Source: Halobacteriales archaeon QH_7_65_31
GTDB lineage: Archaea > Halobacteriota > Halobacteria > Halobacteriales > Haloarculaceae
Assembly (NCBI GenBank): GCA_003021785.1
Contig: PXQU01000013.1
Span: forward strand, 62,001-126,000
Reading direction: 5' to 3'
DNA: 64,000 bases
Part shown: piece by piece, positions 43,306-54,033 of the stretch
Layout: the number at the start of each line of letters is the position of its first letter
How positions within the stretch are numbered: the first letter of the stretch is position 1
The notes under the pieces: generated by a model
What the model saw: only the letters and a program-made list of their open reading frames with translations
The model's database searches: none
Told to the model about the DNA's origin: nothing
Translations under genes and position numbers: made by a program

Positions 43306-43940
43306 CACTCGATCACCTCGCGCTCCTCGAAGGCGCGCTGTGGAACGCGCGCCTCGCTGGTGGCGCGAAGGGCGTTGAACGCCGCCTTCGCGAAGTTGAC
43401 CGTCGTCCGGGTGTTACCGGACGAACGGGTCCAGATATCCTCGATGCCGGCGAGATCGAGCACGTGACGGGCGGTCTCACCGCCCGCGAGCCCGAGCCCG
43501 CGCGGTGCGGGCCGAAGCTCGACCTCGACGGAGCCGGCTTTTCCGGTCGTCCGTAGCGCGACGGTGTGGGGGCGGCCACAGCCGCACTCCCACGAGCCAC
43601 AGCCGCGTGACACGTCGATGACGTTCAGCTTCGCCACCTCGATGGCCTTCTGAATCGCGCCGCCGACCTGATCGTCACGCCCCTCGGCGTAGCCGACGTA
43701 GCCGTCGCGGTTGCCGACGACGACGACACACCGGAACTTCACCCGGCGGCCGGAGTCGGTCATCCGCTGGACCATGTTGATATCGAGCACCTCGTCGTCC
43801 ATCCCCGGCAGGAGCTGATCGACGATCTCGGGCTCCTTCAGCGGGAGTCCGCTGTTCAGGGCCGCCCGCATGTCGGTTATCTCGCCCTCTACGACCTTGT
43901 TTCCGAGCCGCGTTCGCGGCTCCCAGCCTCGGTTACTCAT
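43305..43940 (-). CDS. rps5: 30S ribosomal protein S5
   Basis: 211 aa, starting at the ATG 43940. [20 protein letters not shown], then the [22 protein letters not shown] [19 protein letters not shown] and [20 protein letters not shown], the S5 (S2e) blocks. Earlier in-frame codons are high-GC artefacts. Overlaps L18 by 4 bp. Confidence 0.96.
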   Translation of the reverse strand: MSNRGWEPRTRLGNKVVEGEITDMRAALNSGLPLKEPEIVDQLLPGMDDEVLDINMVQRMTDSGRRVKFRCVVVVGNRDGYVGYAEGRDDQVGGAIQKAIEVAKLNVIDVSRGCGSWECGCGRPHTVALRTTGKAGSVEVELRPAPRGLGLAGGETARHVLDLAGIEDIWTRSSGNTRTTVNFAKAAFNALRATSEARVPQRAFEEREVIE

Positions 43941-44482
43941 TCTAGTAGTGCCTCGCGGAGTTCGTCGAAGTGCTCGGGCAGCTCGGTCGCATCGAACTCG
44001 CCGCTGTAGAGACCGTCCACCTGCTCGGCGTACTCGGCGATGTGGGAACCGCGCGTGCGGTCCCACTCGGCGAACACGTCGTCGTTGTGGGGGATCTCCA
44101 AGCCGGCGTCGATCGCGCCTTCCTGCACGGCGAACACCTTGTTGCCCGGCGTGGCCGTGTTGAGACCAATATCGAGGACCGCCTCCTCGATACCTGCCTC
44201 GACGGCGCGACTGCCGAACAGCAAGCCGGTCAGATACGCCGCCGGCAGATTACCGGTCGGCGCCTCCCAGCCGTACTCGTCGAGGTCTTCTGAGCTCGCC
44301 TCGACGATCGTTTCGTCACCGTCCTGTCCTCGCGTCACCAGCTGCGCCCTGGTGTGCTGGTTGCTCTTGCGAGCGACCAGCCGGGGTTTCCCGGATTTCA
44401 GCAGGCGCAACCTCTGATGGTAGTTCGTTCGTGCCTCGCGGCGGCGCCGCATCGGCACTTTGTATCGTGGTCCGGTTGCCAT
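43937..44482 (-). CDS. rpl18: 50S ribosomal protein L18
   Basis: 181 aa. [40 protein letters not shown] (5S rRNA binding), and [20 protein letters not shown]. Archaeal L18 (L5e) length. Confidence 0.96.
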   Translation of the reverse strand: MATGPRYKVPMRRRREARTNYHQRLRLLKSGKPRLVARKSNQHTRAQLVTRGQDGDETIVEASSEDLDEYGWEAPTGNLPAAYLTGLLFGSRAVEAGIEEAVLDIGLNTATPGNKVFAVQEGAIDAGLEIPHNDDVFAEWDRTRGSHIAEYAEQVDGLYSGEFDATELPEHFDELREALLE

Positions 44483-44484
44483 TG

Positions 44485-44925
44485 TTAGTAGTTAGTCTCG
44501 ATGTACCGTTCGAGGTCGGCGACGGACTCGAACTCCCCGCCGGACGCCATATCGTAGACGTCGCGGTAGGTCGAACGGTCGATGTCGCCGTCCTCACGGA
44601 GCTGTTTGAGTGTGGATCGCTGCGCGCGGATCTTCGACTGCCACGTCTCTTTCTCGTTCTGTCGGCCACCGGCTTTCCCCTTTCGGGAGCCGGCGCCCGT
44701 CTTGTGCCCGTACGCGCGCTTCGCTGCGCGCTCGCGGGCACGACCGCGAGAGTTCGACTTGGCGTCGTCGGCACGGATCGCGCCCTCGTCGATGAGGTCG
44801 CGAACGTCGTCGCGGGTGATCGCGTCCGCGAGGTCCTCCTGCCGGCCCGGGTCGAGCCAGATGCGGTTCTTCCCGACATCGAGGATGTCGGCGGCGAGTC
44901 GTCGCTGTGCGGTGAGATCACTCAT
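44485..44925 (-). CDS. rpl19e: 50S ribosomal protein L19e
   Basis: 146 aa from ATG 44925. [40 protein letters not shown], then the basic [20 protein letters not shown]. An archaeal/eukaryotic r-protein. The long open frame beyond its start is the shadow of L32e. Confidence 0.96.
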   Translation of the reverse strand: MSDLTAQRRLAADILDVGKNRIWLDPGRQEDLADAITRDDVRDLIDEGAIRADDAKSNSRGRARERAAKRAYGHKTGAGSRKGKAGGRQNEKETWQSKIRAQRSTLKQLREDGDIDRSTYRDVYDMASGGEFESVADLERYIETNY

Positions 44926-45622
44926 CGAGTTCCACCTCCTCGTACGTCGGGTTGAGAACGCGGATCTCGCGTTCGGCCGCCACGTCCTCGATGTCCTCGC
45001 GCTTGCGCGCACCGACCGTCGAGCCGATGCGGACGGCCTGCGTGTCGCCGTCGACGCCGTCGAGATCGCCCACGTTGTGCACGTGGACCTCCTCGAAGCC
45101 CGACGGGTGCAGCCCGCGGGTCTCGACCGGCGAGCGGAAGCCGGCCTCGACCGTCGCGCCCTTCCCCTTGATACCGCGGCGCTGCTTCGACAGCGTCCCC
45201 CGCGGCTTGCGCCACGAGGTCGGGGTGCGCTTCTTCTTGTGGTAGTCCTGTCGGTTGAACTGCGGCGTGGAGACGCGGCTCCGTTTGCCGAGCAGTCGTT
45301 CGGTCTCGTCGTCGAGTTCGGGCGTCTTCTCCGCGTGCCCGCGTGCGACGAGCTCCGTCTCGACGGTCGATTCCTCCTCCGGTTCGGGCTCGCTCTCGTC
45401 TTCGACCGCCGCCTCGGTCTCTTCGTCGACTTCGAGACCGCCGACGTCGGCCTTGATCCGAGCCGCGAGCGCGTTTCCGATTCCGTCGACGTCGGCGAGA
45501 TCGGACTGTGAGGCGTGTCGCACGTCCTCGACAGTCTCGAAGCCCGCGCCTTCGAGGGCCGCGGCCTTCGCGTTGCCGACACCAGAGATCTCTGTCAGCT
45601 CCTGTAGTTCGTCGTCTGTCAT
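44918..45622 (-). CDS. rpl32e: 50S ribosomal protein L32e with helix-hairpin-helix N-terminus
   Basis: 234 aa. Residues 1-55 are a helix-hairpin-helix repeat ([40 protein letters not shown]), then an acidic linker, then the L32e core ([20 protein letters not shown]; [22 protein letters not shown]). The extension is known in haloarchaeal L32e and may bind DNA or RNA. Overlaps L19e by 8 bp. Confidence 0.95.
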   Translation of the reverse strand: MTDDELQELTEISGVGNAKAAALEGAGFETVEDVRHASQSDLADVDGIGNALAARIKADVGGLEVDEETEAAVEDESEPEPEEESTVETELVARGHAEKTPELDDETERLLGKRSRVSTPQFNRQDYHKKKRTPTSWRKPRGTLSKQRRGIKGKGATVEAGFRSPVETRGLHPSGFEEVHVHNVGDLDGVDGDTQAVRIGSTVGARKREDIEDVAAEREIRVLNPTYEEVELDE

Positions 45623-46161
45623 CAGGCGTTCCCTCGTTCCGGCTCGTTGGTGATGTACACGCCGTCCTGAAAGACGCGGGTGTCTTTCCCGGAGACGCGC
45701 GTCTGCTGTTCGATGTCGGCGGCGGTCTGGCCCACGTCCTCGATGCTGGGCCCGGAGACGGTCAGCTCCTCACCGTCGACGGTGACCTGCGTGTCACCGT
45801 GGATGGGGACGCGTCGCGGCTCCCGCTCGCCGATGAAGTTCTCGATGACGACGCTCCCGTCCTGTACGGAGACCTGCATCGGGAAGTGGGAGTAGAAGAC
45901 CTCCATCTCGTACTCCCAGCCGTCGGTGACGCCGTCGATCATGTTTCGAACGTGGCTCTCGAACGTGCCGACGGTGGCGTTCGTCTTCGCGTCCGACACC
46001 TCGGACGCGATCGTAACGTCGCCGTCGTCGATACCGACGCTGATGTCCGGATACCAGAGCCGGCGAGTGACCGAGCCGTTCGGTCCCTCGACGGTCACGT
46101 CGAGATGGTCGATGCTCGCGGTTACGTCCTCGGGCACGGTAATCGTGCGTTCAGTAGACAT
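45622..46161 (-). CDS. rpl6: 50S ribosomal protein L6
   Basis: 179 aa from ATG 46161 (two codons inside the open frame). [40 protein letters not shown]-type block (here [20 protein letters not shown]) and [21 protein letters not shown]6/L9e family. Confidence 0.96.
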   Translation of the reverse strand: MSTERTITVPEDVTASIDHLDVTVEGPNGSVTRRLWYPDISVGIDDGDVTIASEVSDAKTNATVGTFESHVRNMIDGVTDGWEYEMEVFYSHFPMQVSVQDGSVVIENFIGEREPRRVPIHGDTQVTVDGEELTVSGPSIEDVGQTAADIEQQTRVSGKDTRVFQDGVYITNEPERGNA

Positions 46162-46543
46162 ACGCAATCACCTGTCCGCCGACGCCCTGTTCGCGGGCCT
46201 CGTAGTGGCTCATCACGCCGTGGCTCGTCGTGACGACGAGTGTCCCGTAGTCGCGGGCGGGGAGGAACCGCTTCTCCCACTTCTCGTAGTCGTCCGCGGC
46301 CACGGAGTAGCGCGGCTTCACCGCGCCACAGGCGTTGATGGAACCTTTCAGTTCGACCTCGAACTGGCCGGCCTTTCCGTCGTCGATGAACTGGAACGTG
46401 TCGACGTACCCGCGGTCTGCGAGCACTTCGAGCACGGAGCCGATTTCGTTCGAGGCGGGCTCTACTGTGTAGTCGAGATGGCCGACGCCTTCCGCGTTGT
46501 CGATACCCGAAAGCGCGGCGGCCAGTGGATCGTTTGCCGTCAT
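46151..46543 (-). CDS. rps8: 30S ribosomal protein S8
   Basis: 130 aa. DPLAAALSGIDNAEGVGHLD, GSVLEVLADRGYVDTFQFID, then the C-terminal YGTLVVTTSHGVMSHYEARE. Overlaps the L6 start by 11 bp. Archaeal S8 (S15a type). Confidence 0.96.
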   Translation of the reverse strand: MTANDPLAAALSGIDNAEGVGHLDYTVEPASNEIGSVLEVLADRGYVDTFQFIDDGKAGQFEVELKGSINACGAVKPRYSVAADDYEKWEKRFLPARDYGTLVVTTSHGVMSHYEAREQGVGGQVIAYVY

Positions 46544-46546
46544 GGT

Positions 46547-46714
46547 TTAGCTGTACTTCTCGAAGCCCATGTCGCGTGCGATCTCGCGGAAGCACTGTCG
46601 GCACAGCCAGATATCGTACTTGCCGACAAGCCCCTGCTTGCGACCACACCGCTGACACTCTTCTGCCTGCCCCGTCGGGACAGATTGATCTGTTTCTGAT
46701 TCGGTTTCGCTCAT
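46547..46714 (-). CDS. rps14: 30S ribosomal protein S14 (zinc-binding)
   Basis: 55 aa, found by reading the gap between S8 and L5. It begins [10 protein letters not shown], has two CxxC pairs ([20 protein letters not shown] and RQC), and ends [10 protein letters not shown], typical of archaeal S14/S29 type. The ATG at 46714 overlaps the L5 stop by 4 bp. The C+ pattern implies a zinc ion. Confidence 0.94.
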   Translation of the reverse strand: MSETESETDQSVPTGQAEECQRCGRKQGLVGKYDIWLCRQCFREIARDMGFEKYS

Positions 46715-47229
46715 TCGTTCACCTCGACGTCGTACTCGGCTTCGAGATACGTGACTGCGTCCTCGGGAGTGAGTCGGTGACCGCTCGGAATCTGCGTGCT
46801 GGCCTTGGCTCGCTTGTGGACGCGGTAGCCCGGTCGCACGAGATTGACCGTCACGTCCAGCCCGTAGATACCGATCTCGGGATCGTACTCCTGACTCGGG
46901 AACGCGGTGTGTTCTTCGATACCGAACGAGAAGTTCCCCGTCTCGTCGAACTGCGCCGCGTCGATATCGGCGATCGGCAGCGCCGTTTCGAGGAACTCCA
47001 CGGCGGTATCACCGCGGAGCGTGACCTTCGCACCGATCGGGTCGCCTTCACGGACGTTGAACTCCTGAATCGTCCGCTTGGCGGTCGTTCGCACCGGCGT
47101 CTGTCCGGCGACCTCACCGAGGATCTCCTCGGCGTTCGCCAGCTCGCGGCCACCGCGGCCGACGCCCATGTGCACGACAACCTTCTCGACCTGCGGCGTT
47201 CGCATCTCGTGAAGCCCTGTCGTGCTCAT
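46711..47229 (-). CDS. rpl5: 50S ribosomal protein L5
   Basis: 172 aa. [40 protein letters not shown] and [20 protein letters not shown]. The block [18 protein letters not shown] follows. Typical archaeal L5 (L11e). Confidence 0.97.
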   Translation of the reverse strand: MSTTGLHEMRTPQVEKVVVHMGVGRGGRELANAEEILGEVAGQTPVRTTAKRTIQEFNVREGDPIGAKVTLRGDTAVEFLETALPIADIDAAQFDETGNFSFGIEEHTAFPSQEYDPEIGIYGLDVTVNLVRPGYRVHKRAKASTQIPSGHRLTPEDAVTYLEAEYDVEVNE

Positions 47230-47930
47230 TCTGCATCACCACCGTCGGTGAAGTTCTCGTCGATGACGACGACGTACGCCTCGATCGTCTCGAAGCGGCC
47301 GTCGTCCTGTTCGACGAGCACGTTGTTAGGCGAGGAGCCGGTCGTCACCTGTATCTCGTCGACGGTTCCGATCTCGCCGGCGTGTTCGCCGTCGACGGCC
47401 GTCACCAGCGCGCCCTCCTCGTACGAGAAGTGCGCGACGACGGACTTGTCGTCGTTGGAGACGACGACGGAGTCGTTCTGCGTGATGGTGTCGTCGTTGG
47501 CGATGAGGGTCGTCCCGTCGTGCAGCGTGAGCTGCGTGTCGCCGCCGGCGACCTGTCGCTTGGTCGTGACCTTGCCGAGCCGCGAGCCCGCGGCATCGGC
47601 GTCGATCTCCGTGAGCGCGAGCCGACCGCCCTCGCCGGGGAACACGCGGTAGAACTCCTCGCGTTCGGTGAACGCGAGAATGTCGAACATACCGATCGGG
47701 CGCTGTTCGTCGCTCAGCGCCTTCCCGTTCACTAAGACGGAGTCCTGTTCGAGCGCGTAGCGGGCCTCTTTCTTCGAGTCGACGTAGCCGAGCACGTCGC
47801 GCAGGACGATGAGGACGGGAACCCCGTCTTCACCGTGCGGGCCAGCGCCCGCCTTGACCGTGTAGGTCTGCTCCTTGCGCTCGACCGGCCACGAGTTCGG
47901 TACCGAGAGTCGTTTCTGGTGTCGCGTCAT
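47226..47930 (-). CDS. rps4e: 30S ribosomal protein S4e
   Basis: 234 aa. Opens [20 protein letters not shown], then an S4-type RNA-binding segment ([20 protein letters not shown]) and a C-terminal KOW-like domain ([20 protein letters not shown]). Archaeal/eukaryotic r-protein. Confidence 0.97.
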   Translation of the reverse strand: MTRHQKRLSVPNSWPVERKEQTYTVKAGAGPHGEDGVPVLIVLRDVLGYVDSKKEARYALEQDSVLVNGKALSDEQRPIGMFDILAFTEREEFYRVFPGEGGRLALTEIDADAAGSRLGKVTTKRQVAGGDTQLTLHDGTTLIANDDTITQNDSVVVSNDDKSVVAHFSYEEGALVTAVDGEHAGEIGTVDEIQVTTGSSPNNVLVEQDDGRFETIEAYVVVIDENFTDGGDAE

Positions 47931-48280
47931 TCGTTGTCCTCCAGGCGTGTCTCACGCCGGTCGTCTTCGAGGTCGAGATCCGTCACGACGAGATTCGACG
48001 CGTCGAGCGGCCGCGGCACTTCCTCGCCGTCGGCCGTCTCTTGGGTCACGTCCTCGACGTGGATATCGGTCGAGCGGAGATCGACGTTCACGACCTCTGC
48101 CTCTTCGCCGGCGTAGTCGCCGCGCTGGACCTCGACGGTGTCGCCCGCGTTCACGCGAACGCTGCGCTGGCCGTACTCCTCGCGGAGATCCTCCGAGAGA
48201 TGGGCACGGACCTGCTTCTGCTTCTCGTGAAGCGGGGCACGTCGCTGTCTGCTTCGCTGTTTCTCTGGCTGTCGTGTCAT
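47927..48280 (-). CDS. rpl24: 50S ribosomal protein L24
   Basis: 117 aa. [20 protein letters not shown], a KOW motif ([20 protein letters not shown]), and the [20 protein letters not shown] strand. Archaeal L24 (L26e). Confidence 0.96.
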   Translation of the reverse strand: MTRQPEKQRSRQRRAPLHEKQKQVRAHLSEDLREEYGQRSVRVNAGDTVEVQRGDYAGEEAEVVNVDLRSTDIHVEDVTQETADGEEVPRPLDASNLVVTDLDLEDDRRETRLEDNE

Positions 48281-48675
48281 ACTATCATCGTCGCCGTGCT
48301 GGCGATTGCGCCGAATCGTTCGGCGACCTCACGCGCGATCGGGCCTTTCAGCTCGGTCCCGCGAGGGTCTTCGTTCTCATCGATGATGACGGCGGCGTTG
48401 TCCTCGAACTTCAGCCGAGTGCCGTCCGGACGGCGGATCGATTTCCGCTGTCGGATGACGACCGCTTCGAGCACCTGCCGTCGCATCTCCGGGGTTCCCT
48501 TCGTGACCGAGACGGTGATCTTGTCACCGAGACCGGCCTTGGGATGTCGGTTCTTCGCTCCCGAGTACCCCGACACGGAGGTCACCTTCAGCTGTCGTGC
48601 CCCCGTGTTGTCCGCACACGTGATGAGCGACCCCTTTTCGAGGCCCTGTGTCACGTCGGCGTTGAGTGCTTCCAT
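48277..48675 (-). CDS. rpl14: 50S ribosomal protein L14
   Basis: 132 aa. [40 protein letters not shown]-type block ([20 protein letters not shown]), and [20 protein letters not shown]. Sits at the subunit interface. Confidence 0.97.
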   Translation of the reverse strand: MEALNADVTQGLEKGSLITCADNTGARQLKVTSVSGYSGAKNRHPKAGLGDKITVSVTKGTPEMRRQVLEAVVIRQRKSIRRPDGTRLKFEDNAAVIIDENEDPRGTELKGPIAREVAERFGAIASTATMIV

Positions 48676-49004
48676 CAGTTCTCGCCCTCCGTGTCCGTCG
48701 CGACGACGACGTGCGACTTCGTCTTCGATAGTGGGCGGGTCTCTGCGATCTGAACCGTCTCGCCGGTCGAGATATCGAGACAGTCAGGGTGGTGTGCCGA
48801 GATACGGGACCGTCGTTTCATCAGACGGTCGTACTTCGGCACCCTGACGTCGTACTCTCGCTCGACGACGACGGTCTTCTCCATGTCGGTGGAGGCGACT
48901 TCGCCCTCGACCGTCTGTCCGCGCACGCTCAGCGTGCCGTGGAACGGACAGTTCGGGTCGGAGCAGCCGGCCTCCGGTTCCGGTACGTTCAGTCCTAGCG
49001 CCAT
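48675..49004 (-). CDS. rps17: 30S ribosomal protein S17
   Basis: 109 aa with a Cys pair before the OB fold ([20 protein letters not shown]), then [20 protein letters not shown], typical S17 (S11e). Overlaps the Rnp1 gene by 10 bp. Confidence 0.96.
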   Translation of the reverse strand: MALGLNVPEPEAGCSDPNCPFHGTLSVRGQTVEGEVASTDMEKTVVVEREYDVRVPKYDRLMKRRSRISAHHPDCLDISTGETVQIAETRPLSKTKSHVVVATDTEGEN

Positions 49005-49270
49005 GTGTGTGGTGTTGTCAGTTCGGTTCGCCGGGCGGGCCGAGCGACGAGCCGCTCGCCCTCGATGAGAACCGTCTCATCCGGGAGCGCGATGCGGAAC
49101 GTCGCCGCCGCCTTCGGAACCTGCTTCGTCCCGTCGCCGGCCACGAGCAAGGTGTGTGTCGTCTCGTCGACGATCTCACCTTCGACGCCGACGAGGTCGG
49201 CGTTCGGCGACTCGACGACCTCCGCGTGGAGACCGGCAAGCTCGTGTCGTGGCAGGGTCTGGGCGTTCAT
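48995..49270 (-). CDS. rnp1: Ribonuclease P protein component 1 (Rpp29/Pop4)
   Basis: 91 aa from ATG 49270. HELAGLHAEVVESPNADLVG, VEGEIVDETTHTLLVAGDGT, KQVPKAAATFRIALPDETVL: the Pop4/Rpp29 Sm-like barrel. It is an RNase P subunit that helps the RNA cut 5' leaders off tRNAs. Its place between L29 and S17 is standard in archaea. Confidence 0.95.
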   Translation of the reverse strand: MNAQTLPRHELAGLHAEVVESPNADLVGVEGEIVDETTHTLLVAGDGTKQVPKAAATFRIALPDETVLIEGERLVARPARRTELTTPHTWR

Positions 49271-49274
49271 CGTG

Positions 49275-49484
49275 TTATGCCTCCGCGTCGCCTTCTTCCG
49301 CCTGAATCGTCTTGATCCGGGCGATGGTGCGGCGCAGCTCCTTGGTGCGTCCCGGGTTGTCCGGTGCACCACCGGCCGCCTGCACTGCTTTCGCGTTCAG
49401 CAGCTCCGTGCGAAGCTCCTCGATCTCGCCCTCGCGCTCTGCGGGGGTCATATCGCGGATTTCCTCGACGTGCAGAATCGCCAT
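49275..49484 (-). CDS. rpl29: 50S ribosomal protein L29
   Basis: 69 aa, two helices with [20 protein letters not shown] and [22 protein letters not shown] overlaps the S3 stop by 1 bp. Confidence 0.96.
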   Translation of the reverse strand: MAILHVEEIRDMTPAEREGEIEELRTELLNAKAVQAAGGAPDNPGRTKELRRTIARIKTIQAEEGDAEA

Positions 49485-50413
49485 TATTCGTCACCCTCCT
49501 CGTCTGAGTCGGCTTCGTCCATCTCGTCGAGCAGCTCCTCGGCGTCCGCCTCGGTCTCGTCGTCGAGCTCCTCGACGTCCGTTTCGATGCTGTCGAGCTC
49601 CGTCTCGATCTCGTCGTCGGAGGGTGCAGACGGTGCAGCGCCCGTCTCGGACTCGATGTCCTCGTCGACGAGCTCCTCCTCGGCGAGATCGAGCGCGTCG
49701 TCGTCGACCTCGCCGTCCTCGGTGGACGGCCCCTCGTCGTCTGTCATCGCCTCGTCCGCCTCGGCGAGCAGCTCGTCGACGCCCTCCTCGGGCTCCTCGA
49801 TGAACGCCTCCACGTCCGCGTCCTCTTCGATGTGGAAGTCGTCCGGGAGCTGGGTGTTCGGCGGGATGATCTTCACCTGCACGCCGATCGTGCCGAGCTT
49901 CATCACGGCAGTGCCGACGCCGGAGTCGACGATCTCCTCTGCCGGCTCACCGTTGTGCTTGACGTAGCCGCGGTTGAACTTCTCCACGCGCGAGCGTGCG
50001 CCCGTGACCTTCCCGCTCAGGATGATCTCTGCGCCGCGTGCGCCGGCGTCCATGATGCGGTCGATCGTGGTGTGGCCGGCCTTTCGGAAGTACCAGCCGC
50101 GTTCGAGCGCGTTCGCCAGTCGGTCGGCGACGATCTGTGCGTTCAGATCCGGCTCGTCGACCTCCTGTACGTCGATCTGCGGGTCGTCCATGTCGAACCG
50201 CTCTTCGATCTCGGTGGTGAGCTTCCGGATGTTCTTCCCGCCTTTGCCGATGACCATCCCCGGCTTCTCGGCTCTGAGGACGATCTGCGTCCCCATCGGC
50301 GTCTGTGCGAGCTCCATCCCGCCGTAGCCGGCTCGCGCCAGCTCGTCGGCGAGGAACTCGTCGATCTGGGTCCGTTCGAGCCCCTGCTCGATGAACTGAT
50401 GTTCGTCTGCCAT
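49484..50413 (-). CDS. rps3: 30S ribosomal protein S3 with long acidic C-terminus
   Basis: 309 aa from ATG 50413. KH domain: [21 protein letters not shown]-terminal S3 domain: [15 protein letters not shown]. From about residue 205 to the end an approximately 100-residue tail is almost only Asp/Glu/Ala/Ser/Thr, as in other haloarchaea. Ribosomal entry of mRNA at the neck. Confidence 0.96.
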   Translation of the reverse strand: MADEHQFIEQGLERTQIDEFLADELARAGYGGMELAQTPMGTQIVLRAEKPGMVIGKGGKNIRKLTTEIEERFDMDDPQIDVQEVDEPDLNAQIVADRLANALERGWYFRKAGHTTIDRIMDAGARGAEIILSGKVTGARSRVEKFNRGYVKHNGEPAEEIVDSGVGTAVMKLGTIGVQVKIIPPNTQLPDDFHIEEDADVEAFIEEPEEGVDELLAEADEAMTDDEGPSTEDGEVDDDALDLAEEELVDEDIESETGAAPSAPSDDEIETELDSIETDVEELDDETEADAEELLDEMDEADSDEEGDE

Positions 50414-50874
50414 TAGTTGGAGTCCTCCTCGATGACGATCTCGACGTCGACCTGTGGCGTGTTCCACGCGGACGCACGACCCATCGCGCGGGGCTTGCGA
50501 CCCGGCGACTCGCCGACCTTGTGAGCGGCGATATGGATGATCTCCATCGTCTCGCCGTCGAATCCCTGATCGTCGGCGTTGTTGGAGACGTTCTCCAGCA
50601 GGTCGAGGAAGGCGTTCGACGCCTTCTCCGGGTAGCGCCCGGCGTCCCAGCCGTCGATGTCGGAGCGGTGTGCGACACCGCTGTTGTGGGACTTGAACGG
50701 AACCGACCGCTCACCGTCGATGACGGCGTCGAGATACGCCGACGCCTCGCCGACGGTCATCCCCTTGAGCTGGCGGGCGATGGCCTTGCTGTGCTTGTGG
50801 CTCATGTGACGCTCTCGGAGCATGGCCTTCGCCGTCGTCTCCGAGTCCGCGTCGATGCTGTAGCTGATTCCCAT
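50413..50874 (-). CDS. rpl22: 50S ribosomal protein L22
   Basis: 153 aa. SYSIDADSETTAKAMLRERH, SHKHSKAIARQLKGMTVGEA, and the late LDLLENVSNNADDQGFDGET, archaeal L22 (L17e). Confidence 0.96.
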   Translation of the reverse strand: MGISYSIDADSETTAKAMLRERHMSHKHSKAIARQLKGMTVGEASAYLDAVIDGERSVPFKSHNSGVAHRSDIDGWDAGRYPEKASNAFLDLLENVSNNADDQGFDGETMEIIHIAAHKVGESPGRKPRAMGRASAWNTPQVDVEIVIEEDSN

Positions 50875-51296
50875 TATTTGAGCGGGACGAACTTCGAGGA
50901 CCGAGTCGCCCCAATACCGGCCTGTCCGTGTTCGACGGAGTTGCGCGTCAGCACGAACTCACCGAGATAATGGCCCAGCATCTCCGGCTCGACGTAGACG
51001 CGCTCGAACTCCTGTCCGTCGTAGACGGCGAACGTGAGTCCGACGAACGACGGCAACACCGGCATATTGCGCAGGTGCGTTCGGAGGGGGTCGTTGGCTG
51101 TCTCCTCCTCGCCGCTCTCGCGTGCGTCATCGAGCAGCTTCTGCTGTTGCTCGGTGAGACCACGGGTGATACTTCGCCGCAGCCGTGCGGGAAACAGTTC
51201 GACGACCTCGTCGAGCTCCATCGACTGGAGTTCGTCGAGCGTGTGGCCGCGGTAGGAGAACGCTCCCTCGCGACCGGTCTGGTACTCTGTACTCAT
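50874..51296 (-). CDS. rps19: 30S ribosomal protein S19
   Basis: 140 aa. [20 protein letters not shown], then the [20 protein letters not shown]-like [20 protein letters not shown], and the [20 protein letters not shown] end. Archaeal S19 (S15e). Confidence 0.96.
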   Translation of the reverse strand: MSTEYQTGREGAFSYRGHTLDELQSMELDEVVELFPARLRRSITRGLTEQQQKLLDDARESGEEETANDPLRTHLRNMPVLPSFVGLTFAVYDGQEFERVYVEPEMLGHYLGEFVLTRNSVEHGQAGIGATRSSKFVPLK

Positions 51297-51298
51297 TG

Positions 51299-52027
51299 TT
51301 AGTTACCTCCCTTGCCGCCGCGGCCCGTCGAGCGCGACGCGATGTCACCGACCTTGCGGCCCGGTGGCGCGTCCCGCGAGACGGACTTCGGCTTGCCGGG
51401 GTGCTGGCGGCCACCGCCACCGAACGGGTGGTCGACGGCGTTCATCGCGACCCCGCGCACGTTCGGCCACTTCGTGCCGCGTGCACGCATCTTGTGATGC
51501 TTGTTGCCGGCCTTGACGAACGGCTTCTCCGTTCGACCGCCGCCCGCGACCGCGCCGATCGTGGCGCGCGCCTCGGGGCTGAGCCGACGGGTCTCACCGG
51601 ACGGGAGCTGGACGACCGTCACGTTGCGGTCGTGTGTCATCAGCGTCGCGTTCACGCCAGATGCGCGTGCGAACTTCCCACCGTCGCCGGGCTGTACCTC
51701 GACGTTACAGATGGGGATCCCCTCCGGGATCTCAGCGAGCGGAAGCGTGTTGCCGACCGCGATCTCCGCCGAGACGCCGACCTGCAGGGTGTCGCCGACC
51801 GCGACGCCCTCGGACGCGAGGACGAGTCGCTGGTCGCCGTCCTCGAATTCGACCGCCGCGAGCGGGGCCGAGCGAGCCGGGTCGTGTTCGATATCGACGA
51901 CAGTGCCGCTCACTACGTCACTGTCCTCGACCGTTCGATGCGACAGGTCTGTCTTGTAGCGGTGTGACGGCGCACGGAACGTCGGGCCACCACGACCGCG
52001 TCGTTGTCCTTGAATTCGTCGTCCCAT
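51299..52027 (-). CDS. rpl2: 50S ribosomal protein L2
   Basis: 242 aa. [51 protein letters not shown]-type (here [20 protein letters not shown]) and [20 protein letters not shown]. The GGGR-H region lies at the peptidyl-transferase centre. Confidence 0.97.
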   Translation of the reverse strand: MGRRIQGQRRGRGGPTFRAPSHRYKTDLSHRTVEDSDVVSGTVVDIEHDPARSAPLAAVEFEDGDQRLVLASEGVAVGDTLQVGVSAEIAVGNTLPLAEIPEGIPICNVEVQPGDGGKFARASGVNATLMTHDRNVTVVQLPSGETRRLSPEARATIGAVAGGGRTEKPFVKAGNKHHKMRARGTKWPNVRGVAMNAVDHPFGGGGRQHPGKPKSVSRDAPPGRKVGDIASRSTGRGGKGGN

Positions 52028-52276
52028 CTAGAACACCCCGATACGTGATGCGACTTCCTGCGCGTCGTCCTCCTCGGAGAGGGTGACGACGGCCTTCTTC
52101 GTCCCGTCCGGCGTTACCTGTGTGTTGACGCTCGTCACCGCGACCTCGAAGCGGCTCTCGACCGCCTCGCGGACCTCCGGCTTCGCCGCGTCGACCGCGA
52201 CGATGAACTGGAGCGTGTTGTCGAAGTCCATGTCGTTCATGGCCTTCTCGGTCACGAGCGGATACTTGATCGTCAT
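52028..52276 (-). CDS. rpl23: 50S ribosomal protein L23
   Basis: 82 aa. IKYPLVTEKAMNDMDFDNTL, VDAAKPEVREAVESRFEVAV, and VNTQVTPDGTKKAVVTLSEE. Docking site for SRP and chaperones at the exit tunnel. Confidence 0.97.
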   Translation of the reverse strand: MTIKYPLVTEKAMNDMDFDNTLQFIVAVDAAKPEVREAVESRFEVAVTSVNTQVTPDGTKKAVVTLSEEDDAQEVASRIGVF

Positions 52277-53019
52277 CGGTCAGCCACCTCCTCGACGGCG
52301 GATTCGGTCCAGACCGTCAGTCGCCCGGCGTGCGTGCCGGGCGCGAGGTCCTCCGCAGAGACGTTCGCGGCGGTCGCGACCGTCGCGCCGGCGAGATTGC
52401 GTGCGGCCTTCGACGGCTCCTCGCTCGTCACGAACAGCACCGACGACGGCTCCGTGTACTTGCGGCCACGGGTCGCCCCGCGTCCGGCACGCACCGTCTT
52501 GCCGTCGTCCGCGCGCTCGATGTCGGCGTGTGCCCCGACGGATTCGAGGAAGGAGACGACCTCCTTCGTCTTGAGCAGCTCCTCGAACTCGTCGCTCACG
52601 ACGAGCGGCAGTTCGAGGTCGTCGTCGAACTCGTGACCGCGCTCGGTCACCTGCTCGGCGTCCGTGGTGGCCGCGATGGCCGACCGGACGGCGAGCTTGC
52701 GCTCTTTCGTGTTGATGTCGAGCCCGCGGTCGGTCTCGGCCTTCGGCGGGTGCGCCGGGCGGCCCTTGACCGCCTGCGGGACGCGGCGACCCTGACCGTC
52801 CTGTCGAGGGACGTGAGCCATCCCGCGACCGGAGCCTTGCGATTCGGCGGGCGTCCGAAGCCCGGCGAACTCGTCCGTGCCGTAGTCCTGCTGTCGATTC
52901 GCCTGTGCGGCCTGAACGGCGCGCTTGATGAGGTCGGGCCGGTAGTGGGTCTCGAAGACCGCCGGCAGCTCGACCTCGCCAGCGTCCGAGCCGTCGAGAT
53001 TACGTACTGTCGCGTTCAT
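52273..53019 (-). CDS. rpl4: 50S ribosomal protein L4
   Basis: 248 aa. VRNLDGSDAGEVELPAVFET, YRPDLIKRAVQAAQANRQQD, and the middle GRGMAHVPRQDGQGRRVPQA and AHPPKAETDRGLDINTKERK of archaeal L4e. Overlaps L23 and L3 by 4 bp each. Confidence 0.97.
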   Translation of the reverse strand: MNATVRNLDGSDAGEVELPAVFETHYRPDLIKRAVQAAQANRQQDYGTDEFAGLRTPAESQGSGRGMAHVPRQDGQGRRVPQAVKGRPAHPPKAETDRGLDINTKERKLAVRSAIAATTDAEQVTERGHEFDDDLELPLVVSDEFEELLKTKEVVSFLESVGAHADIERADDGKTVRAGRGATRGRKYTEPSSVLFVTSEEPSKAARNLAGATVATAANVSAEDLAPGTHAGRLTVWTESAVEEVADR

Positions 53020-54026
53020 TGTCCTTGGTTAGACGCCGTAGAGACGTAACGCACCTCGGGGTCGAGACGCGGCTGGTCCTTCGGTCGCACGGCGAGGCGA
53101 AGTCGAAGCAGACGCTTGTTCGGGCCCGGCAGCGAGCCTTTCACGAGCGCGTAGTCGCCGTCCACCTCGCCGTAGTTGACGAAGCCGCCGTCCGGCGTTA
53201 CCTCCTCGTCACCGAGCGCGATGAGCCGCTTGTTCAGCTCCGTGCGCTGGTGATACCCCGTCTGTCCGAGCTGCGGGACCGTCGAACGGACGCGCGATGG
53301 GTTCCACGGTCCAAGATTGCCGATGCGTCGGCGCCATCCCTGACGTGCGTGTTTGCCCTTGCGCTTCTGGACGCCCCACCGCTTGACGGGACCCTGCGTT
53401 CCCTTCCCCTTCGTGATACCCGCAACGTCGGTGTACTCGCCGGCGCGGAACACGTCCGTCGCGGCGTGTTCACCGCCGTCCTCGACGAGATCGAGTGCGA
53501 ACTCGACGCGGTCGGCGATGGAGCCACCGCCGACGCGGGTCTCCATCACGTCGGGTTTGTCCTTCGGCACACCGCCGAGGACCCCCGGCGTGGTGTGCGT
53601 GACGACACGAACGTCGGCGATGTCGCCCGCATCGAGCGCATCGTGAATCGCGTCGGTGTCGGTGCGCTGTTCGTCCGGGGCCGAGAGCGCGCGGTCGAGG
53701 TCGTCGTGCAGCTCGTCGCTCCACGCCTCGGTCAGCGGCTGTAGCCCGTAGTTCGTTGCCTCATAGACTCGAAGCGCAGCGGCGCGCATCGGTGGCGTCT
53801 CAACGACGGTGACAGGGACCGTCTCCTCCATCCCCTCGCGAGGGGAGTTGGGTTCGTCGTTGATGGCCACGACGTGGGACATTCCAGCCTTGTAGCCGGC
53901 AAAGCCCTGGAGTCCCGGCTGGCCGTCGTCGTCGGGCCAGCTGTTGAACCGCGGCACCTCGCTGGCGGCGCGGACGCGCGGGCCGAAGCCCATCGAGCCT
54001 TTTCGTGGTCTGCTTGGTTGTGGCAT
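53016..54026 (-). CDS. rpl3: 50S ribosomal protein L3
   Basis: 336 aa from ATG 54026. PSRPRKGSMGFGPRVRAASE, then FAGYKAGMSHVVAINDEP, the archaeal-L3 loop region KGKGTQGPVKRWGVQKRKGK and HARQGWRRRIGNLGPWNPSR. A 7-bp gap separates it from the SPOUT gene upstream. Confidence 0.97.
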   Translation of the reverse strand: MPQPSRPRKGSMGFGPRVRAASEVPRFNSWPDDDGQPGLQGFAGYKAGMSHVVAINDEPNSPREGMEETVPVTVVETPPMRAAALRVYEATNYGLQPLTEAWSDELHDDLDRALSAPDEQRTDTDAIHDALDAGDIADVRVVTHTTPGVLGGVPKDKPDVMETRVGGGSIADRVEFALDLVEDGGEHAATDVFRAGEYTDVAGITKGKGTQGPVKRWGVQKRKGKHARQGWRRRIGNLGPWNPSRVRSTVPQLGQTGYHQRTELNKRLIALGDEEVTPDGGFVNYGEVDGDYALVKGSLPGPNKRLLRLRLAVRPKDQPRLDPEVRYVSTASNQGQ

Positions 54027-54033
54027 TCTGGTC